The notes under the pieces: generated by a model
What the model was told of the DNA's origin: nothing
Databases searched by the model: none
The model's input: only the letters and a program-made list of their open reading frames with translations
Position numbers and translations under genes: made by a program
Source of the DNA: JANJTB01 sp032027125
GTDB lineage: Bacteria; Bacteroidota; Ignavibacteria; Kapaibacteriales; UBA2268
Direction: 5' to 3'
DNA length: 64,000 nt
NCBI GenBank assembly: GCA_032027125.1
Contig: JAVSMQ010000001.1
Location: 4,174,117-4,238,116, forward strand
In this document: positions 18,582-27,803 of the stretch, piece by piece
Position numbering within the stretch: position 1 is the first letter of the stretch
Layout of the letters: every line of letters starts with the position of its first letter

Positions 18582-19438
18582 CATTGATAATTGTTAAGAC
18601 CATCAGAGAAATGCAAAAAATATCCTTTGAAAATAAACGGAAAGGTCTTAAAACTGCTGTTGTGCCGACCATGGGATTTCTACACAACGGTCACCTAAGC
18701 TTGATTAAAAAAGGCAAAGAGCTTGCTGATATTGTAGTCACAACACTTTTTGTTAATCCTACACAATTTGCTCCAAATGAAGATTTCAGTAAGTACCCTC
18801 GTGATTTTGATAAAGATTTCAAATTGTGTGAAGATAGAGGCTCCGATTATTTGTTCTTTCCTGAGACTAAAGAAATGTATCCGGATGGATTTTCTACTTC
18901 TATTGAAATTAAAGGAATTACCGATAAATTTGAGGGTGAATTCAGACCATCACATTTTTCAGGTGTAGCAACTATTGTAGCAAAATTATTCAATGCAACA
19001 CTGCCTGATATTGCAATTTTCGGTCAGAAGGACTATCAGCAAACATTATTAATAAAAAAATTGAATGATGATTTAAACTTCGGAATTGACATTGTAGTAT
19101 CCGAAACAATAAGAGAAATAGACGGCTTGGCAATGAGTTCGAGAAATACTTATCTCTCTCCGGAAAACAGGGCAAAGGCTGTTAAGATATTTCATTCAAT
19201 GGAAGCTGCAAAAAAAGTCATTAAAGAAGGTGAATCAGGCAGGAAAATTATTAATTCCGCTTTACATGAATCTTTAAAATCTGTTCCCGAACTAAAAGTG
19301 GATTATGCTTCTGTTGCTTTGGCAGATACTTTAGAAGAACCTGATACTTTTAATTCAGGTGATGAAATTGTGATTCTTATTGCTGTGCATCTGGGTAAGA
19401 CCAGATTGATTGATAATTCGATAGTTAAGATTCCATGA
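18578..19438 (+). CDS. panC: Pantothenate synthetase
   Basis: Joins pantoate and beta-alanine using ATP (via pantoyl adenylate) in coenzyme A biosynthesis. A 286-residue protein with PTMGFLHNGHLSL (HxGH-type nucleotidyl-transferase motif at 36-39), LFVNPTQFAPNED, FRPSHFSGVATIV, IFGQKDYQQTLLI and DGLAMSSRNTYLS, all diagnostic. The start overlaps the ftsY stop (ATGA), so translation is likely coupled, an odd pairing of secretion and cofactor genes. Confidence 0.95.
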   Translation: MTLIIVKTIREMQKISFENKRKGLKTAVVPTMGFLHNGHLSLIKKGKELADIVVTTLFVNPTQFAPNEDFSKYPRDFDKDFKLCEDRGSDYLFFPETKEMYPDGFSTSIEIKGITDKFEGEFRPSHFSGVATIVAKLFNATLPDIAIFGQKDYQQTLLIKKLNDDLNFGIDIVVSETIREIDGLAMSSRNTYLSPENRAKAVKIFHSMEAAKKVIKEGESGRKIINSALHESLKSVPELKVDYASVALADTLEEPDTFNSGDEIVILIAVHLGKTRLIDNSIVKIP

Positions 19439-19536
19439 CTGCCGGATAAATAGAATTGTGTGAAAGCATAGATTTTTGATTATTATTTCTTACTTTTGTT
19501 AAAATTGAATTGTTAAATTATAAAAATAACTGAGAT

Positions 19537-20286
19537 ATGAGCGGACATAGTAAATGGGCTAATATTAAGCACAGAAAAGGCAGACAGGATGCTATCAGAG
19601 GAAAAGCATTTACCAGACTCGGAAAAGAAATCACTGTTTCTGCACGTGCCGGAGGCGGTGATGTCAAGGATAATCCAAGATTAAGACTTGCCGTGCAGAA
19701 TGCTAAAGCTGTCAATATGCCAAACGATAACATTGACAGAGCTATAAAAAAAGGAACCGGCGAACTTGAAGGTGTTACTTACGAAGAAATAACTTACGAA
19801 GGATATGCACCTAATGGTGTTGCAATAATTCTTGAAACCGTAACCGATAAAAAAATCAGAACAGTGTCCGAAATCAGGGCACTATTTGGTAAATTAGGCG
19901 GCAGTATGGGCGAATCAAATTCTGTTATTTGGAATTTTGAACGTAAAGGAGTTGTAAGTTTCAAATCCAAAGGAAAATCCGAAGAAGATTTATTGGAGCA
20001 TGTGCTCGAATCAGGTGCCGAAGATATTGAGTGGGATGAAGAATCTTCAAGAATAGTTTGTCAGATGACCGATTTCGGTAATGTTATGAAATATTTTGAA
20101 GAAAACGGTTTTGAAATTACGGAAGGAAAATTAGAGTATGTTCCTAAAGATACTTTAAAAATTACGACTGTTGATGCTGCCAGAAAAATACTGAAATTCA
20201 TTGATGCATTTGAAGACCATGATGATGTTCAGAATTTATATCATAATATGGAAATTGATGATTCTATTGCTGATGATATTGATTAA
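19537..20286 (+). CDS. yebC: YebC/TACO1-family protein
   Basis: A 249-residue protein that begins MSGHSKWANIKHRKGRQDAI, the invariant family start, and continues with RLGKEITVSARAGGGD, NMPNDNIDRAIKKG and GYAPNGVAIILETVTD. YebC/TACO1 proteins have been described as transcriptional regulators in bacteria and, in more recent work, as ribosome-associated factors that help translation of difficult (proline-rich) stretches. It lies 98 bp after panC, is followed by a bidirectional terminator and is probably transcribed on its own. Confidence 0.95.
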   Translation: MSGHSKWANIKHRKGRQDAIRGKAFTRLGKEITVSARAGGGDVKDNPRLRLAVQNAKAVNMPNDNIDRAIKKGTGELEGVTYEEITYEGYAPNGVAIILETVTDKKIRTVSEIRALFGKLGGSMGESNSVIWNFERKGVVSFKSKGKSEEDLLEHVLESGAEDIEWDEESSRIVCQMTDFGNVMKYFEENGFEITEGKLEYVPKDTLKITTVDAARKILKFIDAFEDHDDVQNLYHNMEIDDSIADDID

Positions 20287-20310
20287 TACTAAATTGAATA
20301 TATGTTTTTT

Positions 20311-20345
20311 AAAAATGCCCTCTCTGTTAAGTAAGGGCATTTTTA
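20311..20345. terminator. Bidirectional terminator between yebC and the outer-membrane receptor
   Basis: AAAAATGCCCT and AAGGGCATTTTT form a stem with A and T tracts on both sides and an 11-nt loop, between convergent genes. Confidence 0.85.
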
Positions 20346-20364
20346 GTAATTACCTCAATGAACA

Positions 20365-22305
20365 TCATTCACTCAATGTCCAGTTTACAGTAAGTCTTAA
20401 ATTCCGCCTGAACATTGGATTCACAGCTACATAATAATATTTTTGATTTAAAAGATTATTATAAGATATTTTTACAAAAGCGGTTCCGATTTTAACTTCC
20501 AGAAAACCGTTCAGCCCTGTAAGCATCATACCGCTGTCATAATCTCCGGGATAGAAAGTCCTTTGTAGCGGGAAAAACTTATCACCTTTGAAATCAGTTA
20601 TAAAGCCTGTTTCAATTCCAGCCCTCAGCATACTTTTACCCGGGCTGTAAGTATAGAAAATCCTTCCGCTTGCTGAAACAATAGGAATATCTGATACGCG
20701 GCTGCCCGATTCATCAAGACTAAGCTGAGACAAACCTTTTATTTTCACTGTAAAATCATTCCAAAGGTTTGTTTGAAATTCCGCATAAGCACCTAATCTT
20801 GAAATATTACTGCCATTGAAGTAATCAAGATAATTATAACTTGAAGTATCATCATTTAATTTTGCATTAATAGGTGAGAAGATACTTCTCATAAATGCAC
20901 CAACCGTTAACTTTGTATGCTCTGATAATTCATATTGAATTTCGCCGGTAACTGATATATGCTGCTCTCCGTTCAGATTTAATCCCTCGACAGGATATGG
21001 TAATCTGTCAGAGTAAGCAAAATCAGCAATAAATCTTAAATCATCATATATATTAGTTGTTTGTTTGACTCCATAAGCAAGTCCAACATTACCAAACTTT
21101 GAGAACAACCGTAAACCGCCGCTCAAATCAAAATTATCACTGAAACGGATTGTCGAATGGGCGTAGGCTGCTGTTGAAGCACCGTTGAAGTCTGAATAAT
21201 AATATGTTTTTTCAAGTAAGTCTAATTCTGCATAACCACCGAATCTTAATGATATTGCTTCAATCGGATTTATCTCGTAACGACCCTCAGCACCCATATA
21301 ACTATAAGAATTATAATAAATGCTGTTACTTGTATCGGCATTATCGAATTGCAAATTAGTTCCCGAACTTCTTTCCCATGCGATACTGCTTATGTATAAA
21401 TTTAAAGCAATAGAATTCTGAATTGAATAATCAAAAATCCGGGTAGCCGAAATAGTAAGGTCATGTCTGAAAACACGTTCGTCAAGTCCTCTGAAAACAG
21501 GTACTCCTGTCAATGGGTCAAATATATTGGTAGAACTATCTGTATCAATTCCACCGTTAGTTCCTGAGCCTTGATTTGTAAAATTTTCAGTGATTGAAAT
21601 GCTGCTTCTATTGTCGGGATTCCATCTAAGTATAAGCCGCGCATTCCAGTATTTCGACCAGGTATTTTCATAAGCACCTACTGCACTATAACTTCTGAAT
21701 CCAAAAGTGAAATTCCAGTTTGGCATTATGTTTTGGGAGAAAATTCCATCTGCACCAAGAAATTCATAGCCGGAATTTCCAAACCACAAACGGGTAAAAG
21801 GCTTTTCAGTATTGTATTTTATTTCCTGAAAATTGATGAAAACCGACGGAGAGTTATCACCTAATATTGATGCATCGGCACCTGTCCAGATTTCAACATT
21901 CTCGAAAAACTCAGGAGAGAACTGTTCCGGATTCAGCGAACCTAAATCTAAATCATTTATATTTCTTCCGTTATAACCGTAAGAAATAGATTTTGAATTT
22001 GCCCCCAATGCATAAAAACTGTTATATGTTGAATACGAACCGAGATGCTGACTGTAAAAAGGTGTTAATGATGAAATAATATCGCTCATTCCTGTATAAT
22101 TGATAAGCTGAATATCCTTTTTGTTGATTTTTCTGAATGGCTTGTATGTACCCTGAAACATCATTCCATGACTTACAAGCGGCACACTGAGAAGCGAATC
22201 CGGTATTCGGGGTATCTTAGTCGTATCGGCTGCTTTATCCTGAGAGAGCAACACCGCAGGTAAGAACATAATTATAATCAGAACTGTTACTAAAAGATAT
22301 TTCAT
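20365..22305 (-). CDS. TonB-dependent-receptor-like outer-membrane protein
   Basis: A 646-residue protein with a signal peptide (MKYLLVTVLIIIMFLPAVLLSQ). It has a plug-like N-terminal region (DIQLINYTGMSDIISSLTPF... VEIWTGADASILGDN) and then a long series of alternating amphipathic strands ending in LNQKYYYVAVNPMFRRNLRL, typical of the last strands of TonB receptors. No clear carboxypeptidase-like or SusC signature loop is present, and it is shorter than most SusC proteins. It is likely an outer-membrane transporter for an unknown ligand. It runs convergently with yebC. Confidence 0.75.
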   Translation of the reverse strand: MKYLLVTVLIIIMFLPAVLLSQDKAADTTKIPRIPDSLLSVPLVSHGMMFQGTYKPFRKINKKDIQLINYTGMSDIISSLTPFYSQHLGSYSTYNSFYALGANSKSISYGYNGRNINDLDLGSLNPEQFSPEFFENVEIWTGADASILGDNSPSVFINFQEIKYNTEKPFTRLWFGNSGYEFLGADGIFSQNIMPNWNFTFGFRSYSAVGAYENTWSKYWNARLILRWNPDNRSSISITENFTNQGSGTNGGIDTDSSTNIFDPLTGVPVFRGLDERVFRHDLTISATRIFDYSIQNSIALNLYISSIAWERSSGTNLQFDNADTSNSIYYNSYSYMGAEGRYEINPIEAISLRFGGYAELDLLEKTYYYSDFNGASTAAYAHSTIRFSDNFDLSGGLRLFSKFGNVGLAYGVKQTTNIYDDLRFIADFAYSDRLPYPVEGLNLNGEQHISVTGEIQYELSEHTKLTVGAFMRSIFSPINAKLNDDTSSYNYLDYFNGSNISRLGAYAEFQTNLWNDFTVKIKGLSQLSLDESGSRVSDIPIVSASGRIFYTYSPGKSMLRAGIETGFITDFKGDKFFPLQRTFYPGDYDSGMMLTGLNGFLEVKIGTAFVKISYNNLLNQKYYYVAVNPMFRRNLRLTVNWTLSE

Positions 22306-22407
22306 ACTTATTGTCTATATTGTTTCTACAAAAATAGTTAATTGTCAGGTAAAAAAGAACTTTGTTTTTAGTTCTTAGTTTTTAGTTATGAGTTCTTAAT
22401 TGATTAA

Positions 22408-22560
22408 AACTCCAAAGGAGTGATATTTTTATAGAAAAAAGCACAACCCGACGAAAACTACAATCACTATTTGCAGATGTGCCACACTTCCAAAGTGTGG
22501 CACATCTATTTGATTCCATCCCATCGGGATTAAATATCGGTAGAAAAAGCACAACCGAAG
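22408..22560. repeat. Dispersed intergenic repeat cluster with a palindrome
   Basis: The segment AACTCCAAAGGAGTG followed by TATAGAAAAAAGCACAACCC (22408-22450) recurs, diverged, at 45030-45071. A palindrome GATGTGCCACACT / AGTGTGGCACATC occupies 22476-22506 (13-bp stem, 5-nt loop) and a related one is at 55903-55931. A further copy of the GAAAAAGCACAACC piece lies near 22543. No ORF is supported between the receptor gene and the CRISPR array. Confidence 0.75.
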
Positions 22561-22596
22561 GGAAACAAAATCCGAACGCAACAAAAGACGAACTAC

Positions 22597-24637
22597 GGTT
22601 CATCCCCACGCGTGTGGGGAATACGATATGAGTAACGAAAGTTATTCTAAACACGCTGGTTCATCCCCACGCGTGTGGGGAATACGATATGAGTAACGAA
22701 AGTTATTCTAAACACGCTGGTTCATCCCCACGCGTGTGGGGAATACGATATGAGTAACGAAAGTTATTCTAAACACGCTGGTTCATCCCCACGCGTGTGG
22801 GGAATACGATATGNNNNNNNNNNNNNNNNNNNNNCACGCTGGTTCATCCCCACGCGTGTGGGGAATACGATATGAGTAACGAAAGTTATTCTAAACACGC
22901 TGGTTCATCCCCACGCGTGTGGGGAATACTCACCCAATTGTTTTGGGTCAACTTTCACACCTGGTTCATCCCCACGCGTGTGGGGAATACTTACGCAGTA
23001 TCCGTTCGTGTTCGGATTCCTGTGGTTCATCCCCACGAGTGTGGGGAATACTCTTTCGTTGCGTTCGGATTTGATTCTACTATCGGTTCATCCCCACGAG
23101 TGTGGGGAATTCTTGATTATTCCTTCAGCGTGTGCGTTGCCGTATGGTTCATCCCCACGCATGTGGGGAATACTTCATTTGTTATGCCGGGTATAATCAT
23201 ATCCGTGGTTCATCCCCACGCGTGTGGGGAATACATGATTTCACGCGTACAAATTTTTTGAGTAGTTGGTTCATCCCCACGCGTGTGGGGAATACTCAAA
23301 TTTCAAATTTGAATTATATGATACCGATGGTTCATCCCTACTCTTGTGGGGAATACGTTGATACTGCTCAGGCGTGGCTTAGATTTGTTGGTTCATCCCC
23401 ACGCGTGTGGGGAATACATGAGAACAAGTCCGGCAGATTTGCAAACGCTTGGTTCATCCCCACGCATGTGGGGAATACCTTTTGCCGTCCATACTCTCCG
23501 GCTGTCAGGCTGGTTCATCCCCACGTGTGTGGGGAATACAATGAGTATAACGTGATTTATAACGCTTATACTGGTTCATCCCCACGCGTGTGGGGAATAC
23601 TCTGCAATTGATAGTTTTGGAGTTTTGACGGGTGGTTCATCCCCACGCGTGTGGGGAATACAAAGAAGAAGATTTGACTTTAGAAATGAAATATGGTTCA
23701 TCCCCACGTGTGTGGGGAATACACATTATCTATCGCCTGATTAATGTACAATTCCGGTTCATCCCCACGCGTGTGGGGAATACTAAGATACTAATGTTTA
23801 GTATTGTGTTGTTTGTGGTTCATCCCCACGCGTGTGGGGAATACACTGTCGTACCGTTTTCGTCATTGTCATCAATTGGTTCATCCCCACGCGTGTGGGG
23901 AATACTGTTTTCTTTACATCGTCTTTTGTGAAATAACCGGTTCATCCCCACGTATGTGGGGAATACTTAAACTCCCGTATTGATTAAATTTCCGTTAATG
24001 GTTCATCCCCACGTGTGTGGGGAATACACTTTCTCACCCATTTTGTACACCTCATTTAATGGTTCATCCCCACGTTTGTGGGGAATACGCAGCTATTGAA
24101 ATGACTTACGCAGAATCAACCGGTTCATCCCCACGTGTGTAGGGAATACGGTTTGACATAACCGCGCATGATTTGACCGCCTGGTTCATCCCCACGCGTG
24201 TGGGGAATACGAAATTGCCTTAGTTGCCGCTATTTGGCTTGTTGGTTCATCCCCACGCGTGTGGGGAATACATTATACCCGCCCTCACTAAATTCACTCA
24301 TCATGGTTCATCCCCACGCGTGTGGGGAATACATTATACCCGCCCTCACTAAATTCACTCATCATGGTTCATCCCCACGCGTGTGGGGAATACCCAATGG
24401 CAGCTTTAACAAATTGGTCATTCATTGGTTCATCCCCACGCGTATGGGGAATACTTAAAAAGCATCAATAATTTTTTGTGCATCAATGGTTCATCCCCAC
24501 GCGTGTGGGGAATACATGTCAATAAACGATTTTTCAGACGTAAACGTTGGTTCATCCCCACGCGTGTGGGGAATACATTACCCACCAAGCAACGCTCTCC
24601 ATTACCTGTGGTTCATCCCCACGCATGTGGGGAATAC
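22597..24637 (-). CRISPR. Type I-E CRISPR array, 34 repeats and 33 spacers
   Basis: The 28-bp repeats start every 61 bp from 22597 to 24610, with 33-bp spacers throughout. On the plus strand the repeat reads GGTTCATCCCCAC-GCGT-GTGGGG-AATAC. Its reverse complement, GTATTCCCCAC...GTGGGGATGAACC, matches the type I-E class cut by Cas6e, so the array is transcribed on the minus strand, continuing from the cas genes, with the leader near 24640-24720. The hairpin stem CCCCAC/GTGGGG is nearly invariant, while the 4-nt loop varies in 12 repeats. One spacer occurs four times plus a masked fifth copy at the leader-distal end; another occurs twice (24272-24304 and 24333-24365). Confidence 0.98.
22814..22834. 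other. Assembly gap (21 N) inside a CRISPR spacer
   Basis: Twenty-one N bases replace the middle of a spacer whose six flanking bases on each side match the repeated spacer of the neighbouring units. The number of repeat units here is therefore not reliable. Confidence 0.95.
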
Positions 24638-24719
24638 TTTTGCTAACTCTCTAAAATTTTGTTTAGCCATTTTGTTTTCCTTTTTCAATTTTCAAAGAAC
24701 AAAAAAAGCAGGAGCGGTA
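24638..24719 (-). promoter_or_regulatory. Putative CRISPR leader
   Basis: An AT-rich 82-bp stretch between the cas6e stop and the first repeat on the transcribed strand, containing GTTCTTTGAAAATTGAAAAA. The 33 nt that touch the array (24638-24670) are exactly spacer-sized but are not followed by a repeat. They begin on the minus strand with ATGGCTAAACAAAATTTT after a purine-rich run, so they may be leader, a spacer whose outer repeat was lost, or a minute ORF. Confidence 0.5.
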
Positions 24720-25364
24720 TTATCCGACTCTCGCAATAGTCAGTAAACCAAATCCGAATGCTTTTGCAGAACCTATGCCGGAATGTAAAGAAGATATTAC
24801 TTTACCGGAATCAATTATCTTTAAAATGCCTTCGAAAGTAACACCAATATGATAAATATCAGATTTCTTTAATTCATTTTTAGGGTCCTCTGTCTTAGTT
24901 TTACTACCGATTTCAAAGTCCGAGCAATTAATATAAACCGGTTCAAATCCGTGCTGCGTGCCTTTTCTCTTAAGCCATTCATTATGCTCATCCTCACTAT
25001 ATAAACCTACCCTTCTGCCATTCTTTTTAACTGTAGGATTAGCAATAAGTTTAAATTGATAAAAACCTGAATCAAGTTTTGTTAAATCAATTTGTTTAGT
25101 TTGCGGGGGTGAAAGGAAATAATCGTCCGGAATAGATAAATTTCTCCAGTCGGGTTCGACTGTCCGGCTTTGAACAAGTACTTCTTTTCCGGCAGAAAAT
25201 CCCATTTTCTTAGCAGATTCTATTCGGAAAAGAATTCTGTTTTCTTCTAAAACTCCATTCAGGACAAATGCTTTTGTAAGAGTACGGTGCAATTCATAAG
25301 GAGAATTAATTTCATTTCTTACCTGTCGGTTTTTCAGATTTAGAGTTAATTTACTGAGGTTCAT
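24720..25364 (-). CDS. cas6e: Cas6e (Cse3/CasE) crRNA endoribonuclease
   Basis: Cuts the pre-crRNA at the repeat hairpin and stays bound as the foot of Cascade. The frame is open from 25448, but MNLSKLTLNLKNRQVRNEIN at 25364 matches the family start and gives 214 residues; this start overlaps the cas5e stop by 14 bp. Visible family features are the SPYELHRTLTKAF helix with the catalytic-type His near residue 25, ILFRIE, and the C-terminal glycine-rich loop HSGIGSAKAFGFGLLTI that contacts RNA. It is the last gene of the operon, immediately before the array. Confidence 0.92.
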   Translation of the reverse strand: MNLSKLTLNLKNRQVRNEINSPYELHRTLTKAFVLNGVLEENRILFRIESAKKMGFSAGKEVLVQSRTVEPDWRNLSIPDDYFLSPPQTKQIDLTKLDSGFYQFKLIANPTVKKNGRRVGLYSEDEHNEWLKRKGTQHGFEPVYINCSDFEIGSKTKTEDPKNELKKSDIYHIGVTFEGILKIIDSGKVISSLHSGIGSAKAFGFGLLTIARVG

Positions 25365-26058
25365 TATTTTCCTCCGCATTAACGTCAAAAAAAAGTGTGG
25401 CAGTTTGTCTTTCAGCAAATAAACGTTGTTCGAAACTGACAGGTACATCCATAACTTTGGAAACCATAGTTATTTCATGTCCCTCGGCAGCATCAATATC
25501 AACAACATACCGCAGTTTGATTTTACTGTCTTCATTCGGTTTCTCTCTTAAATATTTCAGGTCATACTTATATTCTTTAAGAGACTGCAGCAGCGGAGTA
25601 TCTTTTATTCCGTCCTTGAGCCAGACAGGACAGGACGGGACAAAAGATTTTTTACCTAAGTAAATCTGCCATTTTGGATTTTTCAAAACTGCTTCAATCT
25701 CTGAAAGTTTCTGTATATCGTCTATTTCGAGTCCGATAAGAAAAGAAGCATCAGCAAGAAAATATCTGTTTGTCGGAATGGCAGTTTTTCGTTCAACATT
25801 ACCGGCTGCTCTGTGATAACCTTCTTTTCCGGCAACATGATAATCATTTCTGACAATTCCTTCTCTGTCTGCTCTTATTCCAAATTTAAATTTTGCCAGC
25901 CATGAAATATCTTCCGAACGTCCGATACCCAAAGCCGAGCAGACAAGACCTAATACAGCACTTTTTCCCGGCTCTTTACCCGTATCCCTTTCTCCAAATC
26001 TGCCGAAAGTTCCGTAAGACTGCATCGGAGCCTCAAGCCTCATAAGTAATGTAGGCAT
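25351..26058 (-). CDS. cas5e: Cas5e (CasD) Cascade subunit
   Basis: A 235-residue RAMP-fold protein that caps the 5' handle of the crRNA in type I-E Cascade. The N-terminus MPTLLMRLEAPMQSYGTFGRFGERDTG is the family signature, with PGKSAVLGLVCSALGIGR following and LADASFLIGLE in the middle. It starts 12 bp after the cas7e stop and overlaps cas6e. It is in the standard I-E gene order. Confidence 0.94.
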   Translation of the reverse strand: MPTLLMRLEAPMQSYGTFGRFGERDTGKEPGKSAVLGLVCSALGIGRSEDISWLAKFKFGIRADREGIVRNDYHVAGKEGYHRAAGNVERKTAIPTNRYFLADASFLIGLEIDDIQKLSEIEAVLKNPKWQIYLGKKSFVPSCPVWLKDGIKDTPLLQSLKEYKYDLKYLREKPNEDSKIKLRYVVDIDAAEGHEITMVSKVMDVPVSFEQRLFAERQTATLFFDVNAEENNEPQ

Positions 26059-26070
26059 TTTAATTACCTC

Positions 26071-27240
26071 TTATAGTGTTTGATTTAGATATTCTTCAAT
26101 TTTGTTGTTCATTTCTTTAAATGATGAAGCCGGAAATATATTAGCTTCAGTATCAACTTTTAATCCGAATTCAAATTCTTTAACATAATTCAAATCATAT
26201 AATGTTTTGATTTGGTTAAAGTACTCAAGCAGTTTTTGGGTAGATTTCTCACTTAAAGAAAGTTTGGAAGTCGGCATTACAGGTTTTTCAAAAGCATTTG
26301 CTAACGAAACCGGCATATTATTTTCAGAAATAGTAACTAAAACATAAGCAGGCGGATTATTAGCAGCAAATGAAGTTTGTTTACCGGTAGGAACTGCTTC
26401 TACCGTTCCTTCCAAATATCCTAAAATACCCAATATTGCCTGTTCTTTTTTATTGGAAATATTAGACATTAGTTTGTTTACATCAAGTGAAGCATAGCGG
26501 TAAAAACAAGAGGAATTAAAACCAAGATTACCAATCATACCTGCACCGGTTTCTTCTTCCGGATTTAAATCATCAATGGCAGTAAAGTAATCAAAATCCA
26601 TTGAGACTTTATTTGTAGAAATAGCATGTGCAACCTGGCATGCAGCATCAATTTTCATTGACGGCTGGTCAGCAAGCATACGTCCGAACAATGCTATATC
26701 AATGGAATTTATTTTGTGGGCATTCACTTTCAAATACTTTGACAGAGCTTTTTCAGTTTCAGTATCAATTTTTGATTCAGCATCTTTTAAAGCCTTTGGT
26801 TTTGTTTCAGAATTTGAAGCAATTCCAATTAAATTTTTTAATTCTGCATTTTCTTCCTGAATTTTAATGAATTCTTCAATTATTCCTTTTAATTCATCTT
26901 TATCAGTATAATAAAGATATTGAGTTTTGTTATCTTTTTCGTCTATTTTATTAGTAACACTTTTTGCGATAGACTTAGATAAAACAAGAGCATCATTCTC
27001 CTGAAAGGAATAATCATTTGTTAGTATATCCTGAATCACATTTACAACTCTTTTGGTCCGAAAACCTGCTTCCACTCTTGCTGCGAAGGCTTTTGATTTC
27101 CTTATATTACTTTTCAGACATTGTGAAGAAATTCTGGCTCTTCTAAAACCGCCAAATTCGCAGTCTTTTGGCATACCGCTGTCGTCTCTGTTTAAGTTTG
27201 CCGGAGCAAAATTTTGAATTAAATGAATTTCGATTAACAT
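26071..27240 (-). CDS. cas7e: Cas7e (Cse4/CasC) Cascade backbone
   Basis: A 389-residue subunit that is present in six copies along the crRNA in known type I-E Cascade. The N-terminus IEIHLIQNFAPANLNRDDSGMPKDCEFGGF and ARISSQCLKSNIRKSKAF are diagnostic of the Cse4 family. So are ALFGRMLADQPSMKIDAACQVAHAIS and the GAGMIGNLGFNSSCFYRYASLD segment. The stop shares the start region of the upstream gene cse2 (boundary at 27240), so translation is coupled. Confidence 0.95.
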   Translation of the reverse strand: MLIEIHLIQNFAPANLNRDDSGMPKDCEFGGFRRARISSQCLKSNIRKSKAFAARVEAGFRTKRVVNVIQDILTNDYSFQENDALVLSKSIAKSVTNKIDEKDNKTQYLYYTDKDELKGIIEEFIKIQEENAELKNLIGIASNSETKPKALKDAESKIDTETEKALSKYLKVNAHKINSIDIALFGRMLADQPSMKIDAACQVAHAISTNKVSMDFDYFTAIDDLNPEEETGAGMIGNLGFNSSCFYRYASLDVNKLMSNISNKKEQAILGILGYLEGTVEAVPTGKQTSFAANNPPAYVLVTISENNMPVSLANAFEKPVMPTSKLSLSEKSTQKLLEYFNQIKTLYDLNYVKEFEFGLKVDTEANIFPASSFKEMNNKIEEYLNQTL

Positions 27241-27803
27241 TATAAAGTCTCCTCATTATTTTTTAAAAAATCTGAATTATTATTTTTATCTTGATTAATA
27301 TCTTCATTTTCCTGTTCATCTTTTTGAAATGCCCAATAGCCCCGTGCCCATCTAAGCTGAACACGTTTTTCCTGATGAGTCCAGAATCTTAAATCTTCAA
27401 ATAACTGGTGGTAGTCAATTGCAATTTCTTTATTAGCAAGAAACCTGCAAATCTGGAGAAGATTATGCGGTAAATCCTGATGGTCGGAATTTAGCAAAAG
27501 CAAAAATCTTGCGTCCAATGATTCTCCTCCAACTGTAAGCCGGTTTCTGACATATTTTAATCCTTCACCGATGTTTCGGTTTTCAGTATGCAGAGGATGG
27601 ATACTAAATAAAGTAGAAAGCAGCATTGCATTTTTGAAAGACTCATCTTTTCCATCCGGTATGAGATTTCCAATAATGCTTAACGCTTCAAAATTATTAT
27701 ACGGGTCTGATGCTCCTCTGCGGAGTGTTGCTAATTTACCTCTGTTTTCACTCTCCTTTAAAGAAATCAGCAGATTAACAAGAGGATAATTTTTCTTAGC
27801 CAT
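27240..27803 (-). CDS. cse2: Cse2 (CasB) Cascade small subunit
   Basis: A 187-residue helical protein that binds the displaced DNA strand as a dimer in Cascade. Recognisable parts are KESENRGKLATLRRG near the start, the LLSTLFSIHPLHTENRNIGEGL region, FLLLLNSDHQDLPHNLLQICRFL, and VQLRWARGYW at the C-terminus, the usual end of the domain. The tail after residue 165 is acidic and asparagine-rich. It overlaps cse1 by 8 bp. Confidence 0.92.
   Translation of the reverse strand: MAKKNYPLVNLLISLKESENRGKLATLRRGASDPYNNFEALSIIGNLIPDGKDESFKNAMLLSTLFSIHPLHTENRNIGEGLKYVRNRLTVGGESLDARFLLLLNSDHQDLPHNLLQICRFLANKEIAIDYHQLFEDLRFWTHQEKRVQLRWARGYWAFQKDEQENEDINQDKNNNSDFLKNNEETL

Noticed and set aside
24577..24670. 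Tiny minus-strand ORF (MAKQNFRELAK...) in the putative CRISPR leader
   Set aside because: It has a plausible start but runs straight into the CRISPR repeat and ends after 23 codons; more likely leader or a stranded spacer.
22797..24746. Apparent proteins rich in VHPHACGEY / GSSPRVWGI across 22.8-24.7 kb
   Set aside because: These are read-through of the CRISPR repeats, not genes.
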